Source of the DNA: Undibacterium sp. 5I1 | GTDB taxonomy: Bacteria; Pseudomonadota; Gammaproteobacteria; Burkholderiales; Burkholderiaceae_D | NCBI RefSeq assembly: GCF_034314085.1 | Contig: NZ_JAVIWI010000001.1 | Coordinates: forward strand, 3,348,001 to 3,412,000 | DNA length: 64,000 nt | Direction: 5' to 3' | Part shown: positions 47,273 to 56,718 of the stretch, piece by piece | Layout of the letters: every line of letters begins with the position of its first letter | Position numbering within the stretch: position 1 is the first letter of the stretch | Program-made: the position numbers and the translations under genes | The notes under the pieces: generated by a model | Told to the model about the DNA's origin: nothing | Databases searched by the model: none | What the model saw: only the letters and a program-made list of their open reading frames with translations

Positions 47273-48211
47273 TTACGCTGGCAAGGCTTCTGCAAATTCT
47301 TCGTTGAGCGGTATGACGGTGACATTGACTTGTAGTTCTTGACCGTTACCGCCCAGCACCAGACCGCGCATCGGTGTGACATCGCTAAAATCCCGCCCCC
47401 AGCCCAAGGTGATATGTTCGCGCTGAACCAGGCAGTGGTTGGTGGGATCGAAATCAATCCAGCCCAGTCCCGGGCAAAATAAAGATACCCAGGCATGCGA
47501 TGCGTCGGCACCGATCAGTCTTGCTTGTCCGGCAGGCGGGTGCGTGAGAATGTAGCCACTGATGTAGCGGGCTGGCAAACCCAGACTGCGCAAACAACCG
47601 ATCATTAAATGCGCAAAATCCTGGCATACGCCACGCCGCCATTCCAGCAATTCTTCTAAGGTTGTGGAGATCTCAGTAGCTTTGTCGTCGAACTCAAAAT
47701 CGTCAAAAATACGCCGCGTTAAATCCATTGCCGCATCCAGCAATGGCCTGCCCGGGGTAAAACTGACGCGCGCATATTGCGCCAGCAAATCGCCACAACT
47801 GATATGCGGCGAGGCATATAAATAGCGGCAAATTTCTAAGGTTGCCGGGCTGCGGACTTGCAGCATCATGTCGCGTAAATGCTCCCACGCCATGGTGCCT
47901 CTGATCTGACTAAGATCGCGGCGCGGGCTGAGCGCAACTACAGATTCTGCATGTACCAGCAAGGTTTTATGCGGCACCGTAATTGTCACGTGACGGGTGC
48001 CGTTACCAAAATAATCAACACCATCGACCCCGTCATCTTCGCCTGGGTCCATCACGATCTGATGGAACTCTGTCTGTTGGTACGCAAAGTCCCGCGGTGT
48101 CATGTGCAAAAACTGCTGAGATAAGGTGACCAGGCTTGGGTAGGTGTAACGGGTCTCATGCACTACACGGTAGCGCACTGGGGCACTATTATTGTCGACT
48201 AAAGTATTCAT
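47273..48211 (-). CDS. Transglutaminase-like cysteine protease family protein
   Basis: 312 residues with an N-terminal bacterial transglutaminase-associated beta region (RYRVVHETRYTYPSLVTLSQQ) and a transglutaminase/peptidase-like core. The triad is C196 (GVCQDFAHLM), H239 (ASHAWVSLF) and an aspartate in DFDPTN (D253/D255). The start overlaps the stop of the upstream ATP-grasp/alpha-E gene by 4 bases (ATGA), so they are co-translated. This family recurs beside circularly permuted ATP-grasp and alpha-E genes and has been predicted to take part in an uncharacterised peptide system. Confidence 0.88.
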   Translation of the reverse strand: MNTLVDNNSAPVRYRVVHETRYTYPSLVTLSQQFLHMTPRDFAYQQTEFHQIVMDPGEDDGVDGVDYFGNGTRHVTITVPHKTLLVHAESVVALSPRRDLSQIRGTMAWEHLRDMMLQVRSPATLEICRYLYASPHISCGDLLAQYARVSFTPGRPLLDAAMDLTRRIFDDFEFDDKATEISTTLEELLEWRRGVCQDFAHLMIGCLRSLGLPARYISGYILTHPPAGQARLIGADASHAWVSLFCPGLGWIDFDPTNHCLVQREHITLGWGRDFSDVTPMRGLVLGGNGQELQVNVTVIPLNEEFAEALPA

Positions 48212-50931
48212 GCTGCTTGGGACTTTGTTTGCTGATCGCCGGTGTAACTAAAAAATTGTGCGCTGATCTGTTCTGATATGGCTTCGCTGGCGATTTTGAT
48301 GCGATATAAGAGGTCGATCAAATGCGCGTTACCACAATATAAATCCGTCTCTGGCACCAACGCGATTAATTCTTCTCTGATGGGTGCAAACTGTTCCGCA
48401 CCACAGGGACCATATGTGACGGCTAATTTTCTGAGGCTTTTTAAAATTCCCTCTACCTGGTAAACAATAGAACGCGGATTGCTGTCATCCAGAACTAGCA
48501 AATCGAGTACAGGCAACCACTCCGGTTGCGACTGATAGCGGGCGTTGTAGCTGACGGTACTGTCTGACAATTCCAATACCCAGTCGAGATCGCCATTGAC
48601 ATCCATCACCAAGGCGCGTTGCAAAACGATGGTCTGAAATTGTAGGCGCTCCAGACGCCGGCCAACCGACATAAAGCGCCAGCCCAAATCACGGTTCATA
48701 CCATCGAGGGCGAAACCGACCATGGTCATCGAGGTGGCTGCGGCGTCATCCAGTATGCTCATGACTTCGGCTTGGGATAGAGTTTGTCGAGTTTGTGGTG
48801 TCTGCGCTTCGGTACTGGTACGTTGCACCATACGGTTGAGTGCGCGCCAGTTATCGACGGATAAACGTTCACGCAATTTACTGGCGATGTCGTACAGTTG
48901 TTGCTGTTGTCGTGCCAAGCCGGTGGCGTTTGGCGAGACCACGCCGAGCAGCATTTCGGCTTCGATCTCAGCATCCGTTAACACCATGTCTGCGGTGGGT
49001 TTTAGTACCAGAGTTTGGTTTTGGTTTTGGTTTTGCGTTTGGTTTACATATTGGCTTTGCGACTGACCCTGACCTTGAGATTGGCTTTGTGCCTGACTTT
49101 TGTCTTGGTCTTGAGTCAGCGTTTGGCTCAGTGCGTGAACTACTGCGGGGGTGCCTCCCGGCGGCACTTCTTTGACTTTGACTGGCTTGAGATTAATCAG
49201 TTGAAACCATGCACACAAGGCTTTCACCGCAGGCCATTCTGCACCGCGATCCTCTAACAAAATATTGAATAAAAAATTCAGCGACACACGCGTCAGTCGA
49301 GCCACATTATCGCAACGCTCTGCATTACGACCAAACCAAAATAAGTTCTCGGCCATGCGGCTGGATAAATGTGTATCGTCACGAATCAGATCACGACTAG
49401 TGGTAGTGCGCTTTAATAAATGATGGGTATCGATATGGGCATTGGCCTGCACCCAAGTGTCTTTACTACTGCCACCGCGCTGCATGGCAATCACGCGCGC
49501 ATCGGGGCCAGTTGCCACGCGGGTCAAACCGCCCGGCATGACAACATATCCCTTAGGTGTGGCGCAGGCATAGACCCGCAAGCCGACGGCGCTGGCGCTT
49601 AAGCTGTCTGGCGTGCCTAGCTTCCAGACCGGGGCTTGGGATAGTCGTACCAATTCTTGTGCTACATAATTTTTAGGATTGGCGCGCATTTTTGCGATAA
49701 ATGCGGTCCGCGCTTCACCTTTCAGATCTTGTCCAAAGACAGGGAATTCACGCAACTGCGGGAAGCTCGGTTTGATCACCAGTTGGTCGAGTCTAGTGAT
49801 GGCTTCTTCCAGCGCAGCAGGTTCACCACACCACCAGGTGGCGACCGATGGCATCTTGAGCGGCGCACCTAATAAATGTTCGCAAAGCGAGGGCAAAAAG
49901 CCGAGTAAGGCGCCTGATTCCAGCAAGTTAGAGCCCAAGCTATTGGCGATCAATACATTGCCACGGCGTGCGACTTCCGTGAGTCCGGCCACACCCAAGG
50001 CAGAATCGGTACGTAGTTCTAAAGGGTCGCAAAAATCATCATCGACCCGGCGCATAATCACATGCACCCTTTGCATGCCGGACAAAGTTTTAAGCCAGAC
50101 CATGCCATTGCGCACGGTCAGATCGCTACCTTCTACCAGCGGCAAACCCAGATAGCGCGCCAGATAGGTTTGCTCATAATAAGTTTCGTTATACGGCCCC
50201 GGTGTGAGCAGCACAATCAGTGGCGGTTCGCTGTCGCGCAGAGGTGCAGCATTTGGGGTGTTGGCGGCGCACTGGCGTCCCCAATGGGCGAGACTGTCGC
50301 GCATGGTGCTAAAAAATCCTGCCAGATTTTGTACTTTCAGGTCCCGCAATAAATCAGGGAAAACCCGCGCCATCACGGCACGATTTTCTAAAGCATAACC
50401 GGCACCGGATGGCGCCTGGGTTCGGTCGCCCACCACCCACCAGCGGCCATTCGGCGCGCGGGCAATATCCACTGCATAAAAATGCAACGCAACGCCATCT
50501 CGATGACGCATGCCATGGCAAGGTCGTAAAAATCCGGCATGGCCATGAATTAATGCTGGCGGCAATAAACCTTGAGCGAGCAATTTTTGGTCGCCGTACA
50601 CATCCAACAAAATGCGGTTGAGTAAAGTGGCGCGCTGGATAATTCCGGCCTCAATCCCGGCCCATTCGTCTTGCGGCAGTATCAGCGGAAGTGCGTTTAA
50701 GTCCCAAGGGCGTTGCATGCCTTTGGCATCGGCATAGACGTTGTAAGTGACACCGTTTTCGCGTACCTGACGCTGCACTGTTTCGATGCGCTGACGCATC
50801 ATATCGGGCGGCTCTGCCGATAAACTATCCAGCAAAATTCGCCAATGCGCGCGCGGCTGGTGGGTACTATCCAGCATTTCATCAAAACTACCTTGTGCTA
50901 CAGGATAGTTCGCAAGCAGTTGACTCGACAT
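48208..50931 (-). CDS. Circularly permuted ATP-grasp / alpha-E domain fusion
   Basis: 907 residues. The N-terminal half (about 70-470) fits the circularly permuted ATP-grasp type 2 family, with VGDRTQAPSGAGYALENR, LLTPGPYNETYYEQ, LVEGSDLTVRNG and VIKPSF stretches. The C-terminal part fits the alpha-E helical domain (LSSRMAENLFWFGRNAERCDN onward). The two are often separate proteins; here they are fused. A Gln/Ser/Asn-rich tract (about 601-637, DNA 49010-49130) interrupts the alpha-E part. The enzyme is predicted to make amide bonds; no substrate is known. It leads a two-gene unit with the transglutaminase gene. Confidence 0.87.
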   Translation of the reverse strand: MSSQLLANYPVAQGSFDEMLDSTHQPRAHWRILLDSLSAEPPDMMRQRIETVQRQVRENGVTYNVYADAKGMQRPWDLNALPLILPQDEWAGIEAGIIQRATLLNRILLDVYGDQKLLAQGLLPPALIHGHAGFLRPCHGMRHRDGVALHFYAVDIARAPNGRWWVVGDRTQAPSGAGYALENRAVMARVFPDLLRDLKVQNLAGFFSTMRDSLAHWGRQCAANTPNAAPLRDSEPPLIVLLTPGPYNETYYEQTYLARYLGLPLVEGSDLTVRNGMVWLKTLSGMQRVHVIMRRVDDDFCDPLELRTDSALGVAGLTEVARRGNVLIANSLGSNLLESGALLGFLPSLCEHLLGAPLKMPSVATWWCGEPAALEEAITRLDQLVIKPSFPQLREFPVFGQDLKGEARTAFIAKMRANPKNYVAQELVRLSQAPVWKLGTPDSLSASAVGLRVYACATPKGYVVMPGGLTRVATGPDARVIAMQRGGSSKDTWVQANAHIDTHHLLKRTTTSRDLIRDDTHLSSRMAENLFWFGRNAERCDNVARLTRVSLNFLFNILLEDRGAEWPAVKALCAWFQLINLKPVKVKEVPPGGTPAVVHALSQTLTQDQDKSQAQSQSQGQGQSQSQYVNQTQNQNQNQTLVLKPTADMVLTDAEIEAEMLLGVVSPNATGLARQQQQLYDIASKLRERLSVDNWRALNRMVQRTSTEAQTPQTRQTLSQAEVMSILDDAAATSMTMVGFALDGMNRDLGWRFMSVGRRLERLQFQTIVLQRALVMDVNGDLDWVLELSDSTVSYNARYQSQPEWLPVLDLLVLDDSNPRSIVYQVEGILKSLRKLAVTYGPCGAEQFAPIREELIALVPETDLYCGNAHLIDLLYRIKIASEAISEQISAQFFSYTGDQQTKSQAA
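49010..49130 (-). repeat. Low-complexity hexanucleotide-like tract in the ATP-grasp/alpha-E gene
   Basis: On the plus strand, imperfect TTGGTT/TTGGTC-type repeats encode, on the minus strand, a run of QSQ, QGQ and QNQ units. The frame is kept. It is likely to vary in length between strains by slippage. Confidence 0.7.
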
Positions 50932-51391
50932 AAGACTAATGATTTCTTTCAGAGATCAAGCGCAGACGGTATTGATCTGTGCTTCCTTATTACTAAATTG
51001 CTTAATTACTGAATTACTTAGCTACTTAAATTACCTATTTGCTGATTTTGGCGAACGCTACTCACCATCTACCATCTGCAACGCATTCATTTTTTTGAAT
51101 ACGGGAGAACAAAAGTTGAGATGCCGGGGGCGCTGAAAATTACCTCTAAATTCTGCACGTAGCAATATACCCCCCCCAATTTTATTCAAAATGACCATAT
51201 AGACCAATGATTACCTGGACAACTAAATATACTTACTATCAGTATTTAATTTAACTTTAGTCCAGGTTAACAAGTGCAGAAACATATTATGTTGTTGTTC
51301 GCCCTGATATCTTGTTTATTCCCTGCACTATTCAGCCAAGTCGGAGAACGTAGATTCGCTCTACTCTCTCCGACAGCGCTCCGGCTAGCCC
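50932..51391. other. Intergenic region between DUF2126 gene and ATP-grasp/alpha-E gene
   Basis: About 460 bases separating two same-strand genes of the locus. It contains dispersed element copy 8 (51164-51245) and should carry a promoter for the ATP-grasp/alpha-E gene. Several small A/T-rich frames are not convincing genes. Confidence 0.5.
51164..51245 (-). repeat. Dispersed 85-bp intergenic element, copy 8
   Basis: Minus orientation: AGTAT (51241-51245), 7 nt, ATACT (51229-51233), 8 nt, TGGAC (51216-51220), 9 nt, GACCA (51202-51206), 26 nt, end TATACCCCCC (51166-51175). One base differs in the core arm and one in the terminal motif. Confidence 0.8.
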
Positions 51392-54300
51392 TTAGTATAC
51401 CTGCCAACGTAAATCCAGCGTCATTGGGAAGCTAGGATTGAGATCTTCTTTGTGGACAAACATCGGTCCCGGTGTATGCCCGTGCGACCAAAACCGCGCA
51501 AAACGGCGTGCCTCTGCGGCATTGGCATTCACCGGCGAACTGGATTCGCTGCGACCACCGGGGTGCGATACATGATAAGTACAGCCACCAATCGCACGAC
51601 CGCTCCAGGTATCCACCAGATCAAACGTCAGCGGCGCCTGAATTTTGATTGTGGGATGCAATGCCGACCAAGGGCTCCAGGCACGGAAGCGGACGCCTGC
51701 AACGTATTCGCCCGGGATACCGGTCGGATGCAGCGGCAACATGCGACCGTTACAGGCAATCGTATGACGCCTAGCCGTTAAGCCGCGAACTAATAACTGC
51801 ATCCGTTCGACGGAAGAATCTACATAACGAGCAGTGCCGCCGCCGGTCATTTCCTCGCCCAGCACATTCCAAGGCTCAATTGCCTGACGCAATTCCATCT
51901 CGACACCTTCGTACACCACGGTACCAAAACGCGGGAAGCGAAATTCAATAAACGGATCAAACCAATGCTCTTCAAACGCATAACCGGAAGCGCGCAAATC
52001 CTTCACGACATCACGGATGTCCTGCGCCACAAAATGCGGCAGCATCCAGCGATCATGCAAAGACGTTCCCCAATGAACCAGCTTGGCTTGATAAGGCTGA
52101 CGCCAAAAACGTGCGACCAGTGCGCGCAGCAGCAGCATTTGTAGCAGGCTCATGCGCTCGTGCGGCGGCATTTCAAACGCGCGGAATTCGACCAAGCCTA
52201 AACGGCCGGTGGGACCATCGGGCGAATACAGTTTGTCGATAGAAAATTCGGAGCGATGCGTATTCCCGGTCAAATCCACCAGCAAATTACGCAGCAAGCG
52301 ATCGACCATCCAAGGCTTATCGCCCGGATGCATGGTCGGCAGTACCTGATCCATTTGCTGGAAGGCGATTGCCAGCTCATACAAGTTGTCGTCACGCGCT
52401 TCATCCACCCGAGGCGCCTGACTGGTCGGACCGATAAACGTACCTGAAAATAAATACGACAAGGCAGGATGATTTTGCCAGTAGGTGATTAAACTCTTCA
52501 ACAAATCTGGCCGACGCAACATCGGACTGTCTTCTGGGGTGGCACCGCCAAGCGTGGCGTGATTGCCACCGCCAGTGCCGGTGTGGCGACCATCGACCAT
52601 AAATTTTTCTGTACCCAAACGCGTCAGACGCGCTTCTTGGTACAGCGTAGACATGTTGTAGACCAGCTCATTCCAGCTTGCGGCCGGATGAATATTGACT
52701 TCAATCACACCCGGATCGGGCGTCACGCTGAGTAATTTGATACGAGGGTCGCGTGGCGGCGGATAACCTTCAATCCAGAGTTTTAACTTCAGCTTGGCGG
52801 CGGTGTATTCGACCACATTGACCAAGGCCAGATAATCTTCTATCCGCTTTACCGGCGGCATAAAAATATGCAAACGGCCGTCACGTACCTGCACGCATAA
52901 AGCGGTGTGGATGACATCACGCGGCTCTGTCACAGATTTGTTTAAGCTCGCCGCTGGCGAAACTGGTTTGGCGGGTGTAGAAGAAGTGGCAGGAGATTTC
53001 CCCATTAAAGCAGCGACGGCGGCCGGCGTTGCTCCCGCCGAGGTTGCAGCCGCTACCACTGCGGCATGTGCTGCCATCGCGGCTGTCAGCGGTGCCGGGC
53101 TGGCACCGCTCGCGGCTGTTTTAGTTGAAGAAACAATTGTTGGCACTGATGGAGCAGGCTTGGTTTTGTCAGCAGCAACACTGGCATTTGTTGCACTATT
53201 AGCACCGTTGATGGTCACTGGTTTGTCGTCTTTGGCAGAAGGCAAAGGCGTGCGCGGGGAGAATGGATCTACATCAAATTCATGGATTTCTTTTTCTGGC
53301 TGCACCCAAGGTAATGCATTCAGCGGCAGGCGCAAACCCATCGGAGAATCACCATCGATCAGATATAAATGTTCGCGCTTAATTGGCCACGGCGAGGTAC
53401 GCCAGGCAACCCCCAAAGAGATGCTCGGATCGGTGTCTTTTGGCTTTAGTGGCAATACATAACCAACCACCTCGCCAAGGCCGTGCTCCAGCAAACGCGC
53501 TAAGCGCCGACGTTCTTCTGGCGCTTTTAAATCAGCTTTCAGCGGATCTAAATTGACGGGCAAACCCTGTTCGCGCTGCGCCTGTTGCATCACATCTTCG
53601 TAGGCTGGGATCTGGCTACCCTCTGGCAGTGACAGCGCTTTAACCAGCGCCGTCATAAACAGATATGCTTCGGCATTGGTATACCCATCGGCTTTTTTCT
53701 CATCCGAGAATAAGCTGGCGTCCAGCCACATCGGCTGACCGTCAATCCGCCAATAAATATTTAAAGCCCAGCGCGGTAAAGGCTCACCCGGATACCATTT
53801 TCCCTGACCGTAGTGCAGCATGCCGCCAGGCGCGAAATGGTTTTTTAGCCTGTGCATCAGCTCGCCGGCCAATTCCCGTTTTTTATCACCATGCGCCAGC
53901 GTATTCCACTGAGCACCATCCATATCATCAATCGAGACAAAGGTTGGCTCGCCGCCTTGCGTCAGCCGTACATCTTGTCGTTTTAAATCTGCATCGACTT
54001 GCTGGCCGATCAGATCAATCGCCTTCCAGTCGGCGTCGGAATACGGCTTGGTCACGCGCGGATCTTCATGGATGCGGGTAATCGTCATCTCATGGTGGAA
54101 AGTCACTTCGGCCTTATCGGTAAAGCCCGTCACTGGTGCCGCAGAAGAGGGCAACGCCGTACACGCCAATGGAATATGCCCTTCACTGGCCAGCATGCCG
54201 GAGGTCGGATCTAAACCAATCCAGCCGGCACCCGGGATATACACTTCCGCCCACGCATGTAAATCGGTGAAATCGACGGTGGTACCGCTAGGGCCATCTA

Positions 54301-54955
54301 ATGCCTCCTGATCAGCGGTAAGCTGGATTAAATAGCCCGATACAAAGCGCGCCGCTAAACCCATCTGACGCAAAATTTGCACCAATAACCAACCACTGTC
54401 ACGGCAAGAACCGGAGCGATTGGTTAAGGTTTCTTCCGGCGTCTGTACGCCTGGCTCCATCCTGAGCAAATATCCGATATCGCCTTGCAAACGCTGATTG
54501 ATGGCAACCAGAAAATCATTGGTCAGCAAATCTTTTTTCAGAATCGCAGTACGTGCGTCCTCCACCCATTTGGTCTGCAATTCACCCGGTTTTTCGGTCA
54601 GCAAATAAGGGCTAAGTTCTGCGCTCAATTGCGCAGGGTAGCTAAAAGGAAAATGCTCGGCGTATTTCTCCACAAAAAAGTCAAAAGGATTAATCACCGT
54701 CATATCGGCAACCAGATCGACAGTAAATTCCAGCACATCCGATTTTTCAGGAAAAACAAACCGACCGATGTAATTACCGTAGGGGTCTTGCTGCCAGTTG
54801 ATGAAATGCTGTTCCGGCGCGACGGTCAGTGAGTAAGACAAAATTGGCGTACGTGCGTGAGGCGCTGGACGCAGGCGCACCTCATGCGGAGAAAGAGCAA
54901 CCAGGCGGTCATAACGGTAGCTGGTTTTGTGATGCAATGCGACACGGATAGCCAT
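51392..54955 (-). CDS. Large transglutaminase-like / DUF2126 protein
   Basis: 1,187 residues. An N-terminal transglutaminase-associated beta domain (MAIRVALHHKTSYRYDR) is followed by a transglutaminase core with GSCRDSGWLLV (Cys), DLHAWAEVY (His) and GLDPTSG (Asp). The large remainder fits DUF2126, with an Ala/Pro/Thr-rich disordered insert near 600-680. I chose the ATG at 54955, preceded by AAAGG, over the longer frame from 55006. Proteins of this type are encoded with transglutaminase, alpha-E and permuted ATP-grasp genes in many bacteria. It is separated from those partners here by 460 bases and a repeat element. Confidence 0.9.
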   Translation of the reverse strand: MAIRVALHHKTSYRYDRLVALSPHEVRLRPAPHARTPILSYSLTVAPEQHFINWQQDPYGNYIGRFVFPEKSDVLEFTVDLVADMTVINPFDFFVEKYAEHFPFSYPAQLSAELSPYLLTEKPGELQTKWVEDARTAILKKDLLTNDFLVAINQRLQGDIGYLLRMEPGVQTPEETLTNRSGSCRDSGWLLVQILRQMGLAARFVSGYLIQLTADQEALDGPSGTTVDFTDLHAWAEVYIPGAGWIGLDPTSGMLASEGHIPLACTALPSSAAPVTGFTDKAEVTFHHEMTITRIHEDPRVTKPYSDADWKAIDLIGQQVDADLKRQDVRLTQGGEPTFVSIDDMDGAQWNTLAHGDKKRELAGELMHRLKNHFAPGGMLHYGQGKWYPGEPLPRWALNIYWRIDGQPMWLDASLFSDEKKADGYTNAEAYLFMTALVKALSLPEGSQIPAYEDVMQQAQREQGLPVNLDPLKADLKAPEERRRLARLLEHGLGEVVGYVLPLKPKDTDPSISLGVAWRTSPWPIKREHLYLIDGDSPMGLRLPLNALPWVQPEKEIHEFDVDPFSPRTPLPSAKDDKPVTINGANSATNASVAADKTKPAPSVPTIVSSTKTAASGASPAPLTAAMAAHAAVVAAATSAGATPAAVAALMGKSPATSSTPAKPVSPAASLNKSVTEPRDVIHTALCVQVRDGRLHIFMPPVKRIEDYLALVNVVEYTAAKLKLKLWIEGYPPPRDPRIKLLSVTPDPGVIEVNIHPAASWNELVYNMSTLYQEARLTRLGTEKFMVDGRHTGTGGGNHATLGGATPEDSPMLRRPDLLKSLITYWQNHPALSYLFSGTFIGPTSQAPRVDEARDDNLYELAIAFQQMDQVLPTMHPGDKPWMVDRLLRNLLVDLTGNTHRSEFSIDKLYSPDGPTGRLGLVEFRAFEMPPHERMSLLQMLLLRALVARFWRQPYQAKLVHWGTSLHDRWMLPHFVAQDIRDVVKDLRASGYAFEEHWFDPFIEFRFPRFGTVVYEGVEMELRQAIEPWNVLGEEMTGGGTARYVDSSVERMQLLVRGLTARRHTIACNGRMLPLHPTGIPGEYVAGVRFRAWSPWSALHPTIKIQAPLTFDLVDTWSGRAIGGCTYHVSHPGGRSESSSPVNANAAEARRFARFWSHGHTPGPMFVHKEDLNPSFPMTLDLRWQVY

Positions 54956-55472
54956 TCGATATTGCCTTTCGATAAAGGTTAAAACAGCGCTAGAAAGCTG
55001 CGCCAAAACGCGTCAAAGTCGTTCTGTTTTCATAAAAGCAGGATTCATGCCCATATAAAACACGATAAAACTTAAAAAGGCTGCCTGTTTAACCCAGATT
55101 TTCCACTGGATCGCCAAATACACATTTGCCGCGATCCCAAAGGACAATCAAGCTTAAATTTGAATGATACGCCAGCGATGTGTCATTGGCACGACTGACG
55201 AGCGTTGCTCTAAAGCATGTGGCGGATAAAATACATGAAAAGAAACTTTTTGATAGCTTTTCAGCACTAACAGGTAGAGCACTAATCAAAAAAATGGGGA
55301 AGACATTATTTTTTGAACGGTGCACCTAGTTGCGTTTCTACGAAGTGATCGCGGTTCAATGGAAAATCTCGTTCAAATACGTGTATTTTCCAACGCCAGA
55401 ATACGATATGCTTTAAATGAATCGAACAAGTTTATTCGGCAAAAATTTATACGACTTCTACCCTTATTCATC
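54956..55472. other. Divergent intergenic region DUF2126 gene / lipoprotein gene
   Basis: About 515 bases with no dispersed element. Open frames here lack ribosome binding sites and family likeness. An in-frame extension of the lipoprotein to 55320 has no signal-peptide character and is not supported. Confidence 0.5.
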
Positions 55473-56642
55473 ATGCGCCCTTTCCCATATAGGTTTTATT
55501 TATTATCCGCACTAACTTGCGTTGTTAGTGGCTGCGGCGGTGGCGGCTCTGCTACTACATCCGGATCTACTTCTGCTGTGGCTCCGGCGATACCGTTTTC
55601 TGTACCTGCGACGCTGGCTCAAAAAATGGGAAAGCCAACACAATTTTTGGTTGGGCTTGGCTCGGGCATGTCGACCACAGATATCAAAGCACAGTCAATC
55701 ACACCCGATATTTATGATCAGTATTTGGTTGGCGTCGGTAATACCGCATGGCCTAGCTGGAATGTGCCTAGCGGTGCATATGTCGGTATCACGGCAACTA
55801 ATGCAAAAAATATTGGTGCTGTGCCGATGTTTACTTTGTATCAGATGGCACAAAATGGAGATGGCAATTTATCTGGTTTGACGGATGCCAACTTTATGAC
55901 GAAATATTGGGCGCAGACAAAATTACTGTTTACTGAATTAAAGAAATTTGATGGTCCAGCCTTGGTCAATTTAGAGCCCGATTTTTGGGGTTATGTGCAA
56001 AGCCAGGCGCCTGGTGGCGACCCGACCAAACTCTCGGCACAAGTGACAATTATGTCTGAATGCTCTGCACTGACAAATGACGCTGTTGGTATTGCTGGCT
56101 GCATGTTAACGCTTGCGCGTCTATATGCGCCAAAGGCGTTGGTCGGTTTTCCGGTATCGATCTTTGGTCGTAAAGAAGCGGATGTAGCGCAATTTATGAC
56201 TAAGATAGGTGCAGCAAAAGCAGATTTCATTGTGGAACAAACGATAGACCGTGATGCGGGTTGCTATGAGGTGTTGCCATCGCCAAGCGAGTGCAATCAT
56301 TCAACTGCGGCACTGTATTGGGACGAGTCGAATTTGACCTCGCCCAACTTCCATGACTACCTGAGTGGAGTCTCGATTATCCAGCAAGGTATCGGCGGCT
56401 TACCTGTGTTGTGGTGGCAAATGCCGATGGGCGTGCCTTCGGCTACACCTGGCGGTACGCCTGGGCATTACCGCGATAATCGTGTGCATTACATACTGAC
56501 TCACCCGGCAGAATTTACCAAAGTTGGCGGCGTTGGTGTTGTATTTAGTGCAGGTGCTCCCAATCAGACGACGATCCTTACCGATGGCGGACAATTCCAG
56601 AATTTGTGGAAAGCGTATATCAAAACGCCGGCAGCGCTTTAG
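55473..56642 (+). CDS. Putative lipoprotein of unknown function
   Basis: 389 residues. A lipoprotein signal (MRPFPYRFYLLSALTCVVSGC) ends in a lipobox with SGC, then a Gly/Ser/Thr-rich linker. The mature part has alternating hydrophobic strands and helices with acidic ends (VNLEPDFWGYV, YWDESNLTSP, VLWWQMPMG), which looks like a TIM-barrel glycosidase-type fold. I do not recognise the family. The EPDFW and WWQMP regions would be the first places to look for active residues. The start is placed at the signal peptide. It is convergent with phoD-like gene. Confidence 0.75.
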   Translation: MRPFPYRFYLLSALTCVVSGCGGGGSATTSGSTSAVAPAIPFSVPATLAQKMGKPTQFLVGLGSGMSTTDIKAQSITPDIYDQYLVGVGNTAWPSWNVPSGAYVGITATNAKNIGAVPMFTLYQMAQNGDGNLSGLTDANFMTKYWAQTKLLFTELKKFDGPALVNLEPDFWGYVQSQAPGGDPTKLSAQVTIMSECSALTNDAVGIAGCMLTLARLYAPKALVGFPVSIFGRKEADVAQFMTKIGAAKADFIVEQTIDRDAGCYEVLPSPSECNHSTAALYWDESNLTSPNFHDYLSGVSIIQQGIGGLPVLWWQMPMGVPSATPGGTPGHYRDNRVHYILTHPAEFTKVGGVGVVFSAGAPNQTTILTDGGQFQNLWKAYIKTPAAL

Positions 56643-56718
56643 CTTTTAGATCGGCTAATCAGTGCAGGTGAAACAGCGTTGCTGCCACCTGCACTATTAT
56701 ACAATTTAAGCTGCCGTA

